DNA of 9,942 nucleotides from contig JALWRO010000356.1 of the NCBI GenBank assembly GCA_027080605.1, positions 1 to 9,942 on the forward strand, read 5' to 3'. Made by a program: the position numbers and the translations under genes. Below, piece after piece: positions 1 through 6,605 of this stretch. This stretch comes from Campylobacterales bacterium (GTDB lineage Bacteria > Campylobacterota > Campylobacteria > Campylobacterales > QNZT01). A model generated the notes under the pieces. That model saw only the letters and a program-made list of their open reading frames with translations, had not been told where the DNA came from and searched no databases. The number at the start of each line of letters is the position of its first letter. Within the stretch, counting starts at the first letter, position 1.

Positions 1-88
1 GAGAAAAAGACTCATGAGATATCTCAAGAAAAAAGATTATGAAAAGTATATGGAAGTAATCAAAGCACTCGGTATCAGAGACAAATAG
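1..88 (+). CDS. rpsO: 30S ribosomal protein S15, C-terminal end (partial)
   Basis: This is the 3' end of a gene that enters from the left. The frame starting at base 2 reads RKRLMRYLKKKDYEKYMEVI followed by KALGIRDK and a TAG stop at 86-88. It matches the conserved end of ribosomal protein S15, whose last helix has the pattern L-x-Y-L-K-x-K-D, then Y, I and LG-x-R. S15 binds 16S rRNA in the platform of the small subunit. Only 28 codons are visible, so identification rests on this C-terminal signature alone. It converges with the porin gene, and a hairpin lies between the two stop codons. The frame is too short and open-ended for ordinary ORF calling. Confidence 0.75.
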   Translation, partial: RKRLMRYLKKKDYEKYMEVIKALGIRDK

Positions 89-110
89 TCTCACACTTTC
101 TTTAAATATA

Positions 111-131
111 ATACGGGCTTTACGCCCGTAT
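111..131. terminator. Hairpin terminator between rpsO and the porin gene, probably bidirectional
   Basis: A perfect 8-bp stem, ATACGGGC (111-118) and GCCCGTAT (124-131), encloses the 5-nt loop TTTAC. It sits 22 bp after the rpsO stop and 8 bp after the porin stop. Downstream of the stem the + strand reads CAATTCCTTT and the - strand reads TATATTTAAAG. Both are only moderately T-rich, so termination strength is uncertain. Its position between convergent stop codons fits a shared terminator. Confidence 0.7.
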
Positions 132-139
132 CAATTCCT

Positions 140-1486
140 TTAAAATTTCAATGTTGCCTGTACAGAGAGAAGATTTCCTATATTGTCCAGGACTTTCTGT
201 GCTTTTGGATTGCCCGGAGCATCTGCATCTCTGAGCGCATAGTTCACATCGATTCTGGTAGGACCTTTGAAGTGATAGGAAAATCCTAACGTCGTCGTTT
301 TAAACTCTCTTTTGCCCGTGGTTGAATTGGTCAGACGGTTCAAATAGTCATACCGTGCAAGCAGTTCCCACTTTTTCGGCACGACGTAGTACTGCACGTT
401 GACGTATCCACCGTCTGCTTCATTGTTTTTATCTGCAGCAATCTGATACTCCCAGTTCACACCGTAGGGGTCAGGATCGACATCTTTGGCACCGTTATAG
501 ATCATACCTTTTGCCTTGATGTATTCGACATCGACTCTCAAACCGTTATGAAAGTAGTCAACACCTGCGCCGTAACGTTCACGTGTGTAATCGGTATTGT
601 GCAATCTCCTCTTACCGGTTTGATACCATGCGAATCCTTTCACAGACTGGGTAAAATAGCCCCTCCCTTTCCCAAACAGATACTCGCTGGCGAGATAACC
701 GTAATAGGTCAATTTATCTGAGGCACTGGAGGAGCTCAGCCCGGTGCCGTTACCGACCATACCGGCAACTGTCACCGTTACATTCGGTTGAACTTTTTCA
801 GTATGAAACAGTTCTATACCCCGGTCACGGTAAGCGCCGACGGACTGTTTCGGCGCAGCCTGGAAAACACCCGGTGCAACTTCTTTCGCATTGTTGGGGA
901 TGAAACGCTCCAGCAACAGCTGTGAACCCGCAGTGGAAAAGTTACGATACTCCGAAGCAAATACCGCCCGCATACCCTCTTCACTGCCCGGATACTTGAA
1001 CTGACCTACACGCAAATTAACGTAAGGCAGTCCCCGGTAGGTGATCGACGCATCTGTCAGGACATTGTGACTTGCATGCCCTGCCGGCTTGGTGACACCG
1101 TCTTCGCCCAGCTCCATCATGAAGAAGTAGTCTATGGTATTGGCTTTGTCAAACATACCGCGAACGGCAAGTCTGGCACGGTTGATCTCAAACCCCTGCT
1201 GCGTATCCAGCACCGGAGGTATCATCGAGAAAGGGGTCAAGTTTTTCCCGGCTTTGGGACCTTTGGCAGGGATGAAAATATCTCCGTAGTTTTTCTGATA
1301 TCCTGCCTGTATAAATCCCCAGAATCTCGGCTTGTTGTTATGGTTGGCGATCTTTTGCCCGCCTTTTTTGATAAAAGAGGGTTCAGTCCCCGCGATACTC
1401 AGCCAGTCTGCCGCATGCAGTCCCGCAGAAAGTACCGACATGGCAGCCAGTGACAAGATAATTTTTTTGGTTTTTCGATTTTGCAT
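140..1486 (-). CDS. Outer-membrane porin, phosphate-selective porin O/P (OprO/OprP)-like
   Basis: The 448-residue protein has an export signal: basic MQNRKTKK, a hydrophobic core, and a likely signal peptidase I site after LHA (about residue 25). The mature part is rich in alternating aromatic and polar residues with Tyr/Phe/Arg-rich strands. It ends in ...SVQATLKF, and a C-terminal Phe is the usual recognition signal for outer-membrane beta-barrels. Length and overall pattern fit the Porin_O_P family, which forms trimeric anion-selective channels; the real substrate cannot be read from sequence. The start is ATG with AGGGAGA upstream. That ribosome binding site adjoins the tsdA stop 9 bp upstream, so the two genes are almost certainly co-transcribed and probably translationally coupled. 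The pairing suggests a channel for thiosulfate, tetrathionate or another oxyanion. Confidence is high for a porin and moderate for the family. Confidence 0.85.
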   Translation of the reverse strand: MQNRKTKKIILSLAAMSVLSAGLHAADWLSIAGTEPSFIKKGGQKIANHNNKPRFWGFIQAGYQKNYGDIFIPAKGPKAGKNLTPFSMIPPVLDTQQGFEINRARLAVRGMFDKANTIDYFFMMELGEDGVTKPAGHASHNVLTDASITYRGLPYVNLRVGQFKYPGSEEGMRAVFASEYRNFSTAGSQLLLERFIPNNAKEVAPGVFQAAPKQSVGAYRDRGIELFHTEKVQPNVTVTVAGMVGNGTGLSSSSASDKLTYYGYLASEYLFGKGRGYFTQSVKGFAWYQTGKRRLHNTDYTRERYGAGVDYFHNGLRVDVEYIKAKGMIYNGAKDVDPDPYGVNWEYQIAADKNNEADGGYVNVQYYVVPKKWELLARYDYLNRLTNSTTGKREFKTTTLGFSYHFKGPTRIDVNYALRDADAPGNPKAQKVLDNIGNLLSVQATLKF

Positions 1487-1495
1487 GTTGTCTCC

Positions 1496-2464
1496 CTATT
1501 TTATTTTATGATCGCCGCGGATTTTATCTATATCCAGCCCGAATTGTTTGAAATTGCTGCGAACAGAGTGTTTCTCTTTAAACACTTTTGAGTTGTAGTA
1601 GCCCATCTCACATTTTGGCAGCAACCCTTTTTTCAGATCGAAATCTGCACGGGGCTGTGCATCGACATAGAGCATGATGTCCGCCGCTTCCTGATCTTTG
1701 AGCGTACCGCCCTGTCCCAGAGGCATGTTGGACTGTACCCATGCAGCACCTTTGTTGAGTTTACTCATACCCGCTCCGGTGTTGTAGGAAAGCCATTTTC
1801 CTGCTTTGTCTTTACCCCATAGCGGCGGGAAAGTCCCCATCCCGGCACCGTTGCTGCCGTGACAGGAAGCACACTTCGCTTCATAGAGTTTTTGACCGTT
1901 GAGATAGTTTTGGTGTGTCGCTTTTTTCTGGATTTTGGCAAAATGTTTGGCACCGCCTTTCCATCGATCCGAGTTCAATGCACTGCATGGCATTTTTGTA
2001 TTCATCTGCATCGGCATACCGGCAGAGAGCCAGGTGACATAGGTTGCCATCGCCACAGAAGCTTCCGAATCGATCACCGGTCGCTTGCCGTTCATACTTC
2101 GCATGAAACAGTTGTTGATTCTGTCCTGAAGTGTCTGTACCGATTTTTCTCTTTTAGAGTAGGCAGGAAATGCCGCCGCCGTACCGAAAAATGTCCCGAT
2201 TCCTGTACCGGTTCCCGGTTTCCCGTCGCTGCCTTTGAGGTGACAGCTGGTACACTGAAGTTTGTCCCCGACCAGATCTTTGGTCAACGGATGGGTGTCG
2301 GTATGTGACAAGATCGCTTCACCCAGTTTCACCATTCTCCCTACTTCTCCGGCAGGGTACGTTTTGGGTGCAGTCGTCGGAACATTTCCCGCCAACAGTG
2401 TCAAACTTGCCAAAGAGCATAATCCCATCACTCTTAGTGCATACGCGCGTGTTGTTGATTTCAT
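1496..2464 (-). CDS. tsdA: TsdA-like dihaem cytochrome c, thiosulfate dehydrogenase / tetrathionate reductase
   Basis: The 322-residue periplasmic cytochrome has an N-terminal signal sequence (hydrophobic about 12-26) and two haem c motifs, CTSCH (71-75) and CASCH (198-202). TsdA hallmarks are present: YPAGEVGRMVKLGE (36-49), GTAAAFPAYSKRE (94-106) and RINNCFMRSMNG (115-126). C119 corresponds to the unusual cysteine axial ligand of haem 1 in TsdA. M209 and M247 (QSNMPLG) are candidate distal ligands for haem 2. The family interconverts two thiosulfate and tetrathionate (EC 1.8.2.2); some Campylobacter homologues work mainly as tetrathionate reductases, and direction cannot be read here. No TsdB partner is visible. 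Extra cysteines C160 and C285 may form a disulfide. The start is ATG with AAAGGAGG five bases upstream. Two 11-bp-spaced direct repeats upstream suggest control by the adjacent OmpR-type regulator. Confidence 0.88.
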   Translation of the reverse strand: MKSTTRAYALRVMGLCSLASLTLLAGNVPTTAPKTYPAGEVGRMVKLGEAILSHTDTHPLTKDLVGDKLQCTSCHLKGSDGKPGTGTGIGTFFGTAAAFPAYSKREKSVQTLQDRINNCFMRSMNGKRPVIDSEASVAMATYVTWLSAGMPMQMNTKMPCSALNSDRWKGGAKHFAKIQKKATHQNYLNGQKLYEAKCASCHGSNGAGMGTFPPLWGKDKAGKWLSYNTGAGMSKLNKGAAWVQSNMPLGQGGTLKDQEAADIMLYVDAQPRADFDLKKGLLPKCEMGYYNSKVFKEKHSVRSNFKQFGLDIDKIRGDHKIK

Positions 2465-2500
2465 AACATCCTCCTTTAAATTGGTTTATGAATATGAAAT

Positions 2501-2532
2501 GGTAACACTATGTGCGTCACTTTTGCGTCACT
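2501..2532 (-). promoter_or_regulatory. Tandem direct-repeat operator, OmpR/PhoB type, upstream of tsdA
   Basis: On the - strand AGTGACGCA occurs twice exactly (2524-2532 and 2513-2521), with starts 11 bp apart, about one helical turn. A degenerate third unit, AGTGTTACC (2501-2509), shares only part of the pattern and is 12 bp out. Head-to-tail sites one turn apart are how OmpR-family winged-helix dimers bind. The repeats lie 49-68 bp upstream of the tsdA ATG, in the 88-bp gap after the kinase stop. That leaves room for a -10 around 2489-2497 (CATATT-like). The natural candidate ligand is the response regulator encoded at 3673-4338. The repeats are directly visible; the binding partner is inferred. 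Confidence 0.65.
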
Positions 2533-2552
2533 ATTGGTCTGAATTGGTTAGT

Positions 2553-3689
2553 TTATTTTGACTGTGGAAAGGTATAGGTAAAGGTACTCCCCTTTTGAGG
2601 TGAAGTCGTAACGGAAATCTCGATATGGTTTTTGTCACAGATATGCTTGACAATACTGAGTCCTATGCCAAAGCCACCTTTGACGGTATCTTCCCGACGA
2701 TAGCGCTCAAAAATCTTTTTGACATTTTTGATCCCGACACCCTGATCCTCGATCGAGAGCACTGTTTTTGCATCTTTGCGAAAGAGTCTGACAAAGATCT
2801 TTCGTCTCTTTTCACTGTATTTGATCGCATTGGAGAGGGTATTATCGATGATTCGCTGCAACTCGATACGATTGATCATGAGAGTGATATCGCCAGCAAT
2901 CTCCTCTTCGATCACTATCTCCTTCACTTTTGCCAGATCACGAAACACTTCGACACGGTTACGAAGGAAATAGGAGGCATCGATCTTTTCAGACTGGTAA
3001 TCGACATGGGTATGTTTGATGTGGTATTCGATATCTTCATAGATCAGGATCATACTCTGCATGCTGTTATAGAGTCGTCTGAGAACTTTGCTCTCTTCCC
3101 TGTTTCTCAGCGTTTCAAGATTGAGCTGCATCACTCCCAGCGGAGTTTTGAGTTCATGCATCGCATCGTTGAAAAAGGTTCTCAGATAACGGTTAAGCTG
3201 CTCCAGCGGGCGCAGACTTATTTTCACAAAAAAGAGGGTCATCAGAAAAATCACAGCCCCCAGAAAGAGTGCGGAGATCAATGCCCTGGTATAGATCTCC
3301 TTGTAGGAAAAACGCTGAAAAACAAGCAGGGAATCGGCACCCAGCCGATTGCTGTTAAGAAGGATTTTCTTAGATATATAGCGATCGCTGTCTATTGTAT
3401 CGGTGGCGGTATCGGTTGTAAAAATCCTCTTGCCGTCAGGAGCATAAAGCGCCGCACTGTAAAAGAGAGAGCGTGGGAAATCGAACACATGCCCCTGTGT
3501 GCGTGAAAAATCATAAATACTCTTTTGCACACTGTAGGCATAATGTTCCAGATTTTGCATCTGGTTTTGACGGTAACTCTTCTTCTCCACCGAGATATAA
3601 AACCATGCGGGGATACTCACCACCAAAATGATCATCATCGAATAGAAAAATGCCAGCGTATAGATATAACGTTTATCCTTTTCGATCAA
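2553..3689 (-). CDS. Sensor histidine kinase (two-component system)
   Basis: Numbering is from the TTG at 3689 (378 residues). Order: transmembrane segment about 8-32, a periplasmic stretch of about 100 residues, a second transmembrane segment about 136-158, then the kinase. The HisKA box is FFNDAMHELKTPLG with phospho-acceptor H178. HATPase_c motifs follow: N-box IIDNTLSNAIKYS (about 281-293), G1 IEDQGVGI (about 313-320) and G2 GGFGIGLSIVK. The linker after the second membrane segment is only about 20 residues, too short for a normal HAMP domain. No ATG start exists near the N-terminus. A longer TTG start at 3719 is possible but has no ribosome binding site, whereas 3689 follows GGGCGGGGAT. 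The gene overlaps the regulator's 3' end by 17 bp (47 bp with the longer start), so it is its cognate partner. The signal is unknown; neighbours suggest sulfur oxyanions or redox state. Confidence 0.9.
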   Translation of the reverse strand: MIEKDKRYIYTLAFFYSMMIILVVSIPAWFYISVEKKSYRQNQMQNLEHYAYSVQKSIYDFSRTQGHVFDFPRSLFYSAALYAPDGKRIFTTDTATDTIDSDRYISKKILLNSNRLGADSLLVFQRFSYKEIYTRALISALFLGAVIFLMTLFFVKISLRPLEQLNRYLRTFFNDAMHELKTPLGVMQLNLETLRNREESKVLRRLYNSMQSMILIYEDIEYHIKHTHVDYQSEKIDASYFLRNRVEVFRDLAKVKEIVIEEEIAGDITLMINRIELQRIIDNTLSNAIKYSEKRRKIFVRLFRKDAKTVLSIEDQGVGIKNVKKIFERYRREDTVKGGFGIGLSIVKHICDKNHIEISVTTSPQKGSTFTYTFPQSK

Positions 3690-4338
3690 TTTTATATCCC
3701 CGCCCTTTCTGACTGACAATCAGATCGCTGCTCGTTTTATCGCGAATCTTTTTGATACACATCCTGATATCGGACTCTGTGACCATCTTGCACTCCCAGA
3801 CATCTTCCCAGAGCTGTTTTGTAGGAACGAACTCTCCCGTTCTTGTGATGAGATAGTCCCATACTTTCTGCTCTTTGGGCGTAAAACGTACCGGCTGATC
3901 GCCCTTCATGAGACTCCCTGTTTTAGGATTGTAACGGTAATCTTCGCCCAGTTCCACCTCCTCTTTCCCGGAGTGAAAGTAGAAGAGCTTCAACACCTGC
4001 TCGACACGATATTTCAACTCCTTTGCGGCAAACGGTTTTCGGATATAGTCATTACATCCCAGCTCATATCCGATACTCAGATTGTCAATATCCGTCAAAG
4101 AGGTGATAAAGATGACCGGTGTCTCATCGCCCGCCTCACGAATCGTCCTGACGATTTCATAACCGTTGGTACCGGGTACCCGGATATCGAGCAGCAGCAG
4201 TTGATAACTTTTAAAGTGGATCGCATCGAGCGCTTCATCACCATTTTCGAAACTCTCCACGGCATAACCCAGCGATTCAAGATATTCATGAATCGTCTCT
4301 TTATAATCTATCTCATCTTCAAGCAGTAAAATTCTCAC
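3673..4338 (-). CDS. OmpR-family DNA-binding response regulator
   Basis: The 221-residue protein has a receiver domain (1-about 118) with acidic pocket E7/D8, phospho-acceptor D51 in LLLLDIRVPG, switch Thr/Ser at 79-80 (FITS) and K101 in IRKPF. A C-terminal winged helix (about 128-219) contains FTPKEQKVWDYL, the recognition-helix region ESDIRMCIKKIRDK and the terminal wing QKGRGYKI. Start is GTG, forming a 4-nt GTGA overlap with the TGA stop of the upstream sensor gene; GGGAG lies about 10 nt upstream. Its 3' end overlaps the kinase gene. These overlaps show the three proteins are made together. The probable target is the pair of 11-bp-spaced repeats in front of tsdA, since this class binds such repeats. 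The subfamily is not resolved, so no symbol is given. Confidence 0.92.
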   Translation of the reverse strand: MRILLLEDEIDYKETIHEYLESLGYAVESFENGDEALDAIHFKSYQLLLLDIRVPGTNGYEIVRTIREAGDETPVIFITSLTDIDNLSIGYELGCNDYIRKPFAAKELKYRVEQVLKLFYFHSGKEEVELGEDYRYNPKTGSLMKGDQPVRFTPKEQKVWDYLITRTGEFVPTKQLWEDVWECKMVTESDIRMCIKKIRDKTSSDLIVSQKGRGYKIDRKG

Positions 4339-5252
4339 CGTATGATCACTCCCGAACTATTCTGTTCTGCCGCATCACTGCGGAAACTGACGCCGCTGAC
4401 ACCGGGCACACTCTTTTGCAAAGCAACCATACAATACCCCAGCCGGTCATTGTGAAAGTTTTTGATATCAAAATATCCGAACGCATAGCCGCCGTTTGTA
4501 AAGTATCCGTAACCGCCCAGTTTGTCCAGACTACTGTTTTTGAGACTCTCATATGCACGCGCATCATAGTGGCTATTCACTAATACAAACTCTTGTCCGG
4601 GACAAGGATGTTTTTTCAATGTCGTGGCGATTGGAAGGTATTTTTTATCCAGTAAAACAAAGAGTGCATACCCTTGCTCTGAGAGTTTCTTACGCAGATG
4701 CGCAAATCCCTCAATCACCTCAATCGATCCCTGAAACACACCATCTTTGACAATGGGAGAGATCGCTTTGATATTGAGTCTTTTACCCACTTCGATAGAG
4801 ACCAGCGGCTTTTTACGCTCTTTCACCAACACCAGCCCCTCCCGAAACGATGCCAGCGGTATATCTTTGACCGAAAAATCCCAGCTTCGCAGATAGGTAT
4901 GCAGGTTTTGGTCATGCACCTGTACTTCAAAGGTATATCCCTGAAGTTTTTGCAGACTCGAAAGCTTTTCATGAATAATATCAAATGTCTTTTTTCTGTC
5001 ATGCTGATAAAAGGCTTCGAGAAAGCTCTTGTTTTCTGAAAGCAGCAGAGAGAGGGAGAGCGCATGCTGCTGCTCTTCATCCAGCATATTTCGGGTCAGC
5101 AGCAGTGCATTTTCCAGAGAATGCACCGTCTCGTTGCCCGCATAGGATCGGTTCAGTGCATAAACAAAATAGAAAGATATTGCCAGAACAATCACAGCAA
5201 AAATAAGGACGATTTTGTCAATTTTGCCGTTGATTTTCTCAAAAATGTTCAT
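4335..5252 (-). CDS. Stand-alone membrane-anchored periplasmic Cache-like sensor protein without output domain
   Basis: The 305-residue protein starts MNIFEKINGK, has one transmembrane helix (about 13-33), a helical stretch (40-105) and then an alpha/beta ligand-binding-like region. The pattern ...LSLSLLLSENKSFLEAF...QVHDQNLHTYLRSWD...ISPIVKDGVFQGSIEVIEGF resembles the periplasmic double-Cache (dCache_3-like) domain usually found in chemoreceptors, diguanylate cyclases and kinases. No second membrane helix, HAMP, kinase, GGDEF or methyl-accepting region follows; it ends in a Ser/Gly-rich tail. ATG at 5252 is preferred; a TTG at 5291 in the same frame would put the start inside the predicted promoter palindrome. 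The gene overlaps the regulator by 4 nt, suggesting it feeds signal to the kinase. C217 and C274 are the only cysteines. Domain assignment is by pattern; the role is inferred. Confidence 0.7.
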   Translation of the reverse strand: MNIFEKINGKIDKIVLIFAVIVLAISFYFVYALNRSYAGNETVHSLENALLLTRNMLDEEQQHALSLSLLLSENKSFLEAFYQHDRKKTFDIIHEKLSSLQKLQGYTFEVQVHDQNLHTYLRSWDFSVKDIPLASFREGLVLVKERKKPLVSIEVGKRLNIKAISPIVKDGVFQGSIEVIEGFAHLRKKLSEQGYALFVLLDKKYLPIATTLKKHPCPGQEFVLVNSHYDARAYESLKNSSLDKLGGYGYFTNGGYAFGYFDIKNFHNDRLGYCMVALQKSVPGVSGVSFRSDAAEQNSSGVIIR

Positions 5253-5263
5253 GAAGTGCCGCC

Positions 5264-5307
5264 TGTCCTGTTTTGGTCTATTGTAGCACAATACCCAAAA
5301 CAGGACA
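5264..5307. promoter_or_regulatory. 44-bp palindrome covering the predicted promoter of the sensor/regulator/kinase operon
   Basis: Outer arms TGTCCTGTTTTGG (5264-5276) and CCAAAACAGGACA (5295-5307) are exact reverse complements (13 bp). Inner arms TATTGT (5279-5284) and ACAATA (5288-5293) continue the dyad around AGC, with only one extra base on the left side. On the - strand a sigma70-like promoter fits inside: TTGTCC (5303-5308), 17-bp spacer, TACAAT (5280-5285), start near 5273, leaving about 20 nt of leader before the ATG at 5252. There is no T-run after the hairpin, so it is a poor intrinsic terminator for the upstream yedE-type gene. An operator for a dimeric or tetrameric repressor fits better. 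Confidence 0.65.
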
Positions 5308-5321
5308 AACTTACCGTAATG

Positions 5322-5990
5322 CTACTTCTTCTCCTCACACTCGACATCCGGTCTTTCGCACTCATCCAGCTGTGCCAGATCCGCTTCGTCAAAGAGTTCT
5401 ATTTTGGGAATAGCAAAGGCAATGACAATCAACACCGCACCAAAGAGAAAAACTGCTTCGGGTGCATACTTTCCTGTAACATCGACCAGTGTCGTTTTAC
5501 CCAGACTCTCACCCATCAGAGGGTGAAAAAAGCTGTCATAATATTTGGTAAAGAGATAGCCGCCAAAGATACCGCCGATAGCACCGACCAGAACATCGAT
5601 TCTCCCTTCTGCAACGGAGATAGGTCCGGTTCCGGGACATTTTCCCATAATCGCCATACCGATACCGAAAATAACGCCGCCGAGAATCAACCCCTGTAAA
5701 ATAATAGGCTTTACATGGTAACTTGCCCAGCCCATTTTAATCTCAAAATAGAGAGCGATACTCGTCAACCCGATGGCAAAGAAAAGCATCTTGGGAACAA
5801 TCGTATCTTTCATCATTGCAAAACCGGCAATTTTTTCAAACTTATCTACCCTGCTGTACTGAATAATTCCCCCGAAAATAATCCCTATGACAAATACCAG
5901 CCACACAGGACCGTGCCCCTCATTCTGGACAATATTATACATCTGTTCCGTTCTGCTGAGAACAAAATCAATATATTCGGAAATAGCCAT
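5322..5990 (-). CDS. YeeE/YedE family sulfur-transport protein, second half-size subunit
   Basis: The 222-residue membrane protein has about five hydrophobic helices (roughly 28-44, 65-83, 93-114, 131-147, 175-191). Conserved family features are the glycine-rich LGGVIFGIGMAIMGKCPGTGP with its cysteine at about 117, and AIGGIFGGYLF. Proteins of this family (DUF395, including the thiosulfate importer TsuA) carry thiosulfate or related sulfur across the inner membrane using conserved cysteines. Here the usual double-length protein is split over two adjacent genes; this one follows its partner after 1 bp. Its ribosome binding site GGAG lies inside the partner's 3' end. The C-terminus is a short acidic tail with two cysteines (DECERPDVECEEKK), outside the membrane part. 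With tsdA nearby it fits sulfur-compound handling. The substrate is not proven. Confidence 0.85.
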   Translation of the reverse strand: MAISEYIDFVLSRTEQMYNIVQNEGHGPVWLVFVIGIIFGGIIQYSRVDKFEKIAGFAMMKDTIVPKMLFFAIGLTSIALYFEIKMGWASYHVKPIILQGLILGGVIFGIGMAIMGKCPGTGPISVAEGRIDVLVGAIGGIFGGYLFTKYYDSFFHPLMGESLGKTTLVDVTGKYAPEAVFLFGAVLIVIAFAIPKIELFDEADLAQLDECERPDVECEEKK

Positions 5991-5991
5991 C

Positions 5992-6498
5992 TTATTTCTC
6001 CTTCGTATTGTAAAAAAGTTTCCCGGTTACCAGCAAAGTTACCAGTACCACACCCCCGAAAATCATACTACTGAACGCTGTTTGACTCATTCCCGAGAGA
6101 AAATGCCCTGAAGTACACCCTCCCGCAAGCCTTGCGCCGATAATCAGTAAAAAACCGCCGAAAAAACTCCATAACAGACGGGAGAGTACGGAGTTGTTTT
6201 TATACTTTTTCCATGCAGTCGGCATAACAGAAAGACGAAATGATTTCGTAATAAAAACAGAAGTAATAAAACCACCTACCAGTGCACCCAGCAACATAAT
6301 CCCTTCCCAGGCACCCGGTTTCTCGATCTCCTGAAGGTAGGTATAGTGTTGAGGATCCATCCCAAATAAAATACCCGCATAGTAAGGCACATAAGTCGAT
6401 GCACCGATCGGACGGTTCGCACCGAAAACTGAAAACGTAAAAAGCAGCAGCAGAGCCATCAAAATCCCCCCTGCCCACCAGGACAATCGTCTTTTCAT
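5992..6498 (-). CDS. YeeE/YedE family sulfur-transport protein, first half-size subunit
   Basis: The 168-residue protein has about four transmembrane segments (roughly 8-27, 66-86, 108-126, 139-160) and the family signature ARLAGGCTSGHFLSG with a cysteine at about 128. This motif is the half-repeat equivalent of GKCPGTGP in the following gene, so the two products probably assemble into one inner-membrane channel or transporter for thiosulfate or another reduced sulfur species. Start is ATG with AAGGAG 9-10 nt upstream. A single G separates its TAA stop from the ATG of the next gene, indicating an operon and probable 1:1 synthesis. A TATAAT -10 element lies about 50 bp upstream. Confidence 0.85.
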   Translation of the reverse strand: MKRRLSWWAGGILMALLLLFTFSVFGANRPIGASTYVPYYAGILFGMDPQHYTYLQEIEKPGAWEGIMLLGALVGGFITSVFITKSFRLSVMPTAWKKYKNNSVLSRLLWSFFGGFLLIIGARLAGGCTSGHFLSGMSQTAFSSMIFGGVVLVTLLVTGKLFYNTKEK

Positions 6499-6536
6499 GA
6501 TATAAAACTCCTTATATTCATTATAATTTTTTAAAT

Positions 6537-6592
6537 AAATCAGGGTGGATTATATCCTTTTTAGATTATATGAAAATAAGATGCCCTGATTT
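6537..6592 (-). promoter_or_regulatory. Promoter of the yeeE/yedE-like pair, flanked by a 9-bp inverted repeat
   Basis: On the - strand TATAAT lies at 6549-6554, with TTTTCA (6571-6576) 16 bp upstream as a possible -35; a second TATAAT lies at 6565-6570. Arms AAATCAGGG (6537-6545) and CCCTGATTT (6584-6592) are exact reverse complements and bracket this promoter, one near +1 and one near -45. The 107-bp gap contains nothing else recognisable. It could instead act as a long-loop hairpin after the ppk2 gene; the 38-nt loop and lack of a clean T-run make that less likely. Confidence 0.5.
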
Positions 6593-6605
6593 TTATCATA
6601 ATCTG

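Noticed and set aside
140..1486. Porin as a phosphate-uptake protein tied to the polyphosphate kinase gene
   Set aside because: The porin is linked to tsdA by overlap of translation signals and lies about 5 kb from ppk2 in a separate unit. No pho-type genes are present, so a phosphate role is not supported by context.
2625..3506. Long + strand open frame of 293 codons
   Set aside because: It lies opposite the histidine kinase, whose H, N, G1 and G2 motifs are all intact. The + strand translation is rich in His/Phe/Asp with no domain pattern, so it is a mirror frame.
3709..3721. CTGACTGACAATC shared with 9130-9142
   Set aside because: A single 13-bp match between two coding regions in unrelated genes, with no extension or flanking structure; treated as chance.
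5253..5291. Longer sensor-protein start (TTG at 5291)
   Set aside because: It would add 13 polar residues before the membrane helix and start inside the palindrome, upstream of the predicted transcript start. The ATG at 5252 gives a normal N-in membrane anchor.
5264..5307. Palindrome read as an intrinsic terminator of the sulfur-transport operon
   Set aside because: The hairpin would be strong, but no T-run follows on either strand and a well-spaced promoter sits inside it. A regulatory role fits better, though some attenuation cannot be excluded.
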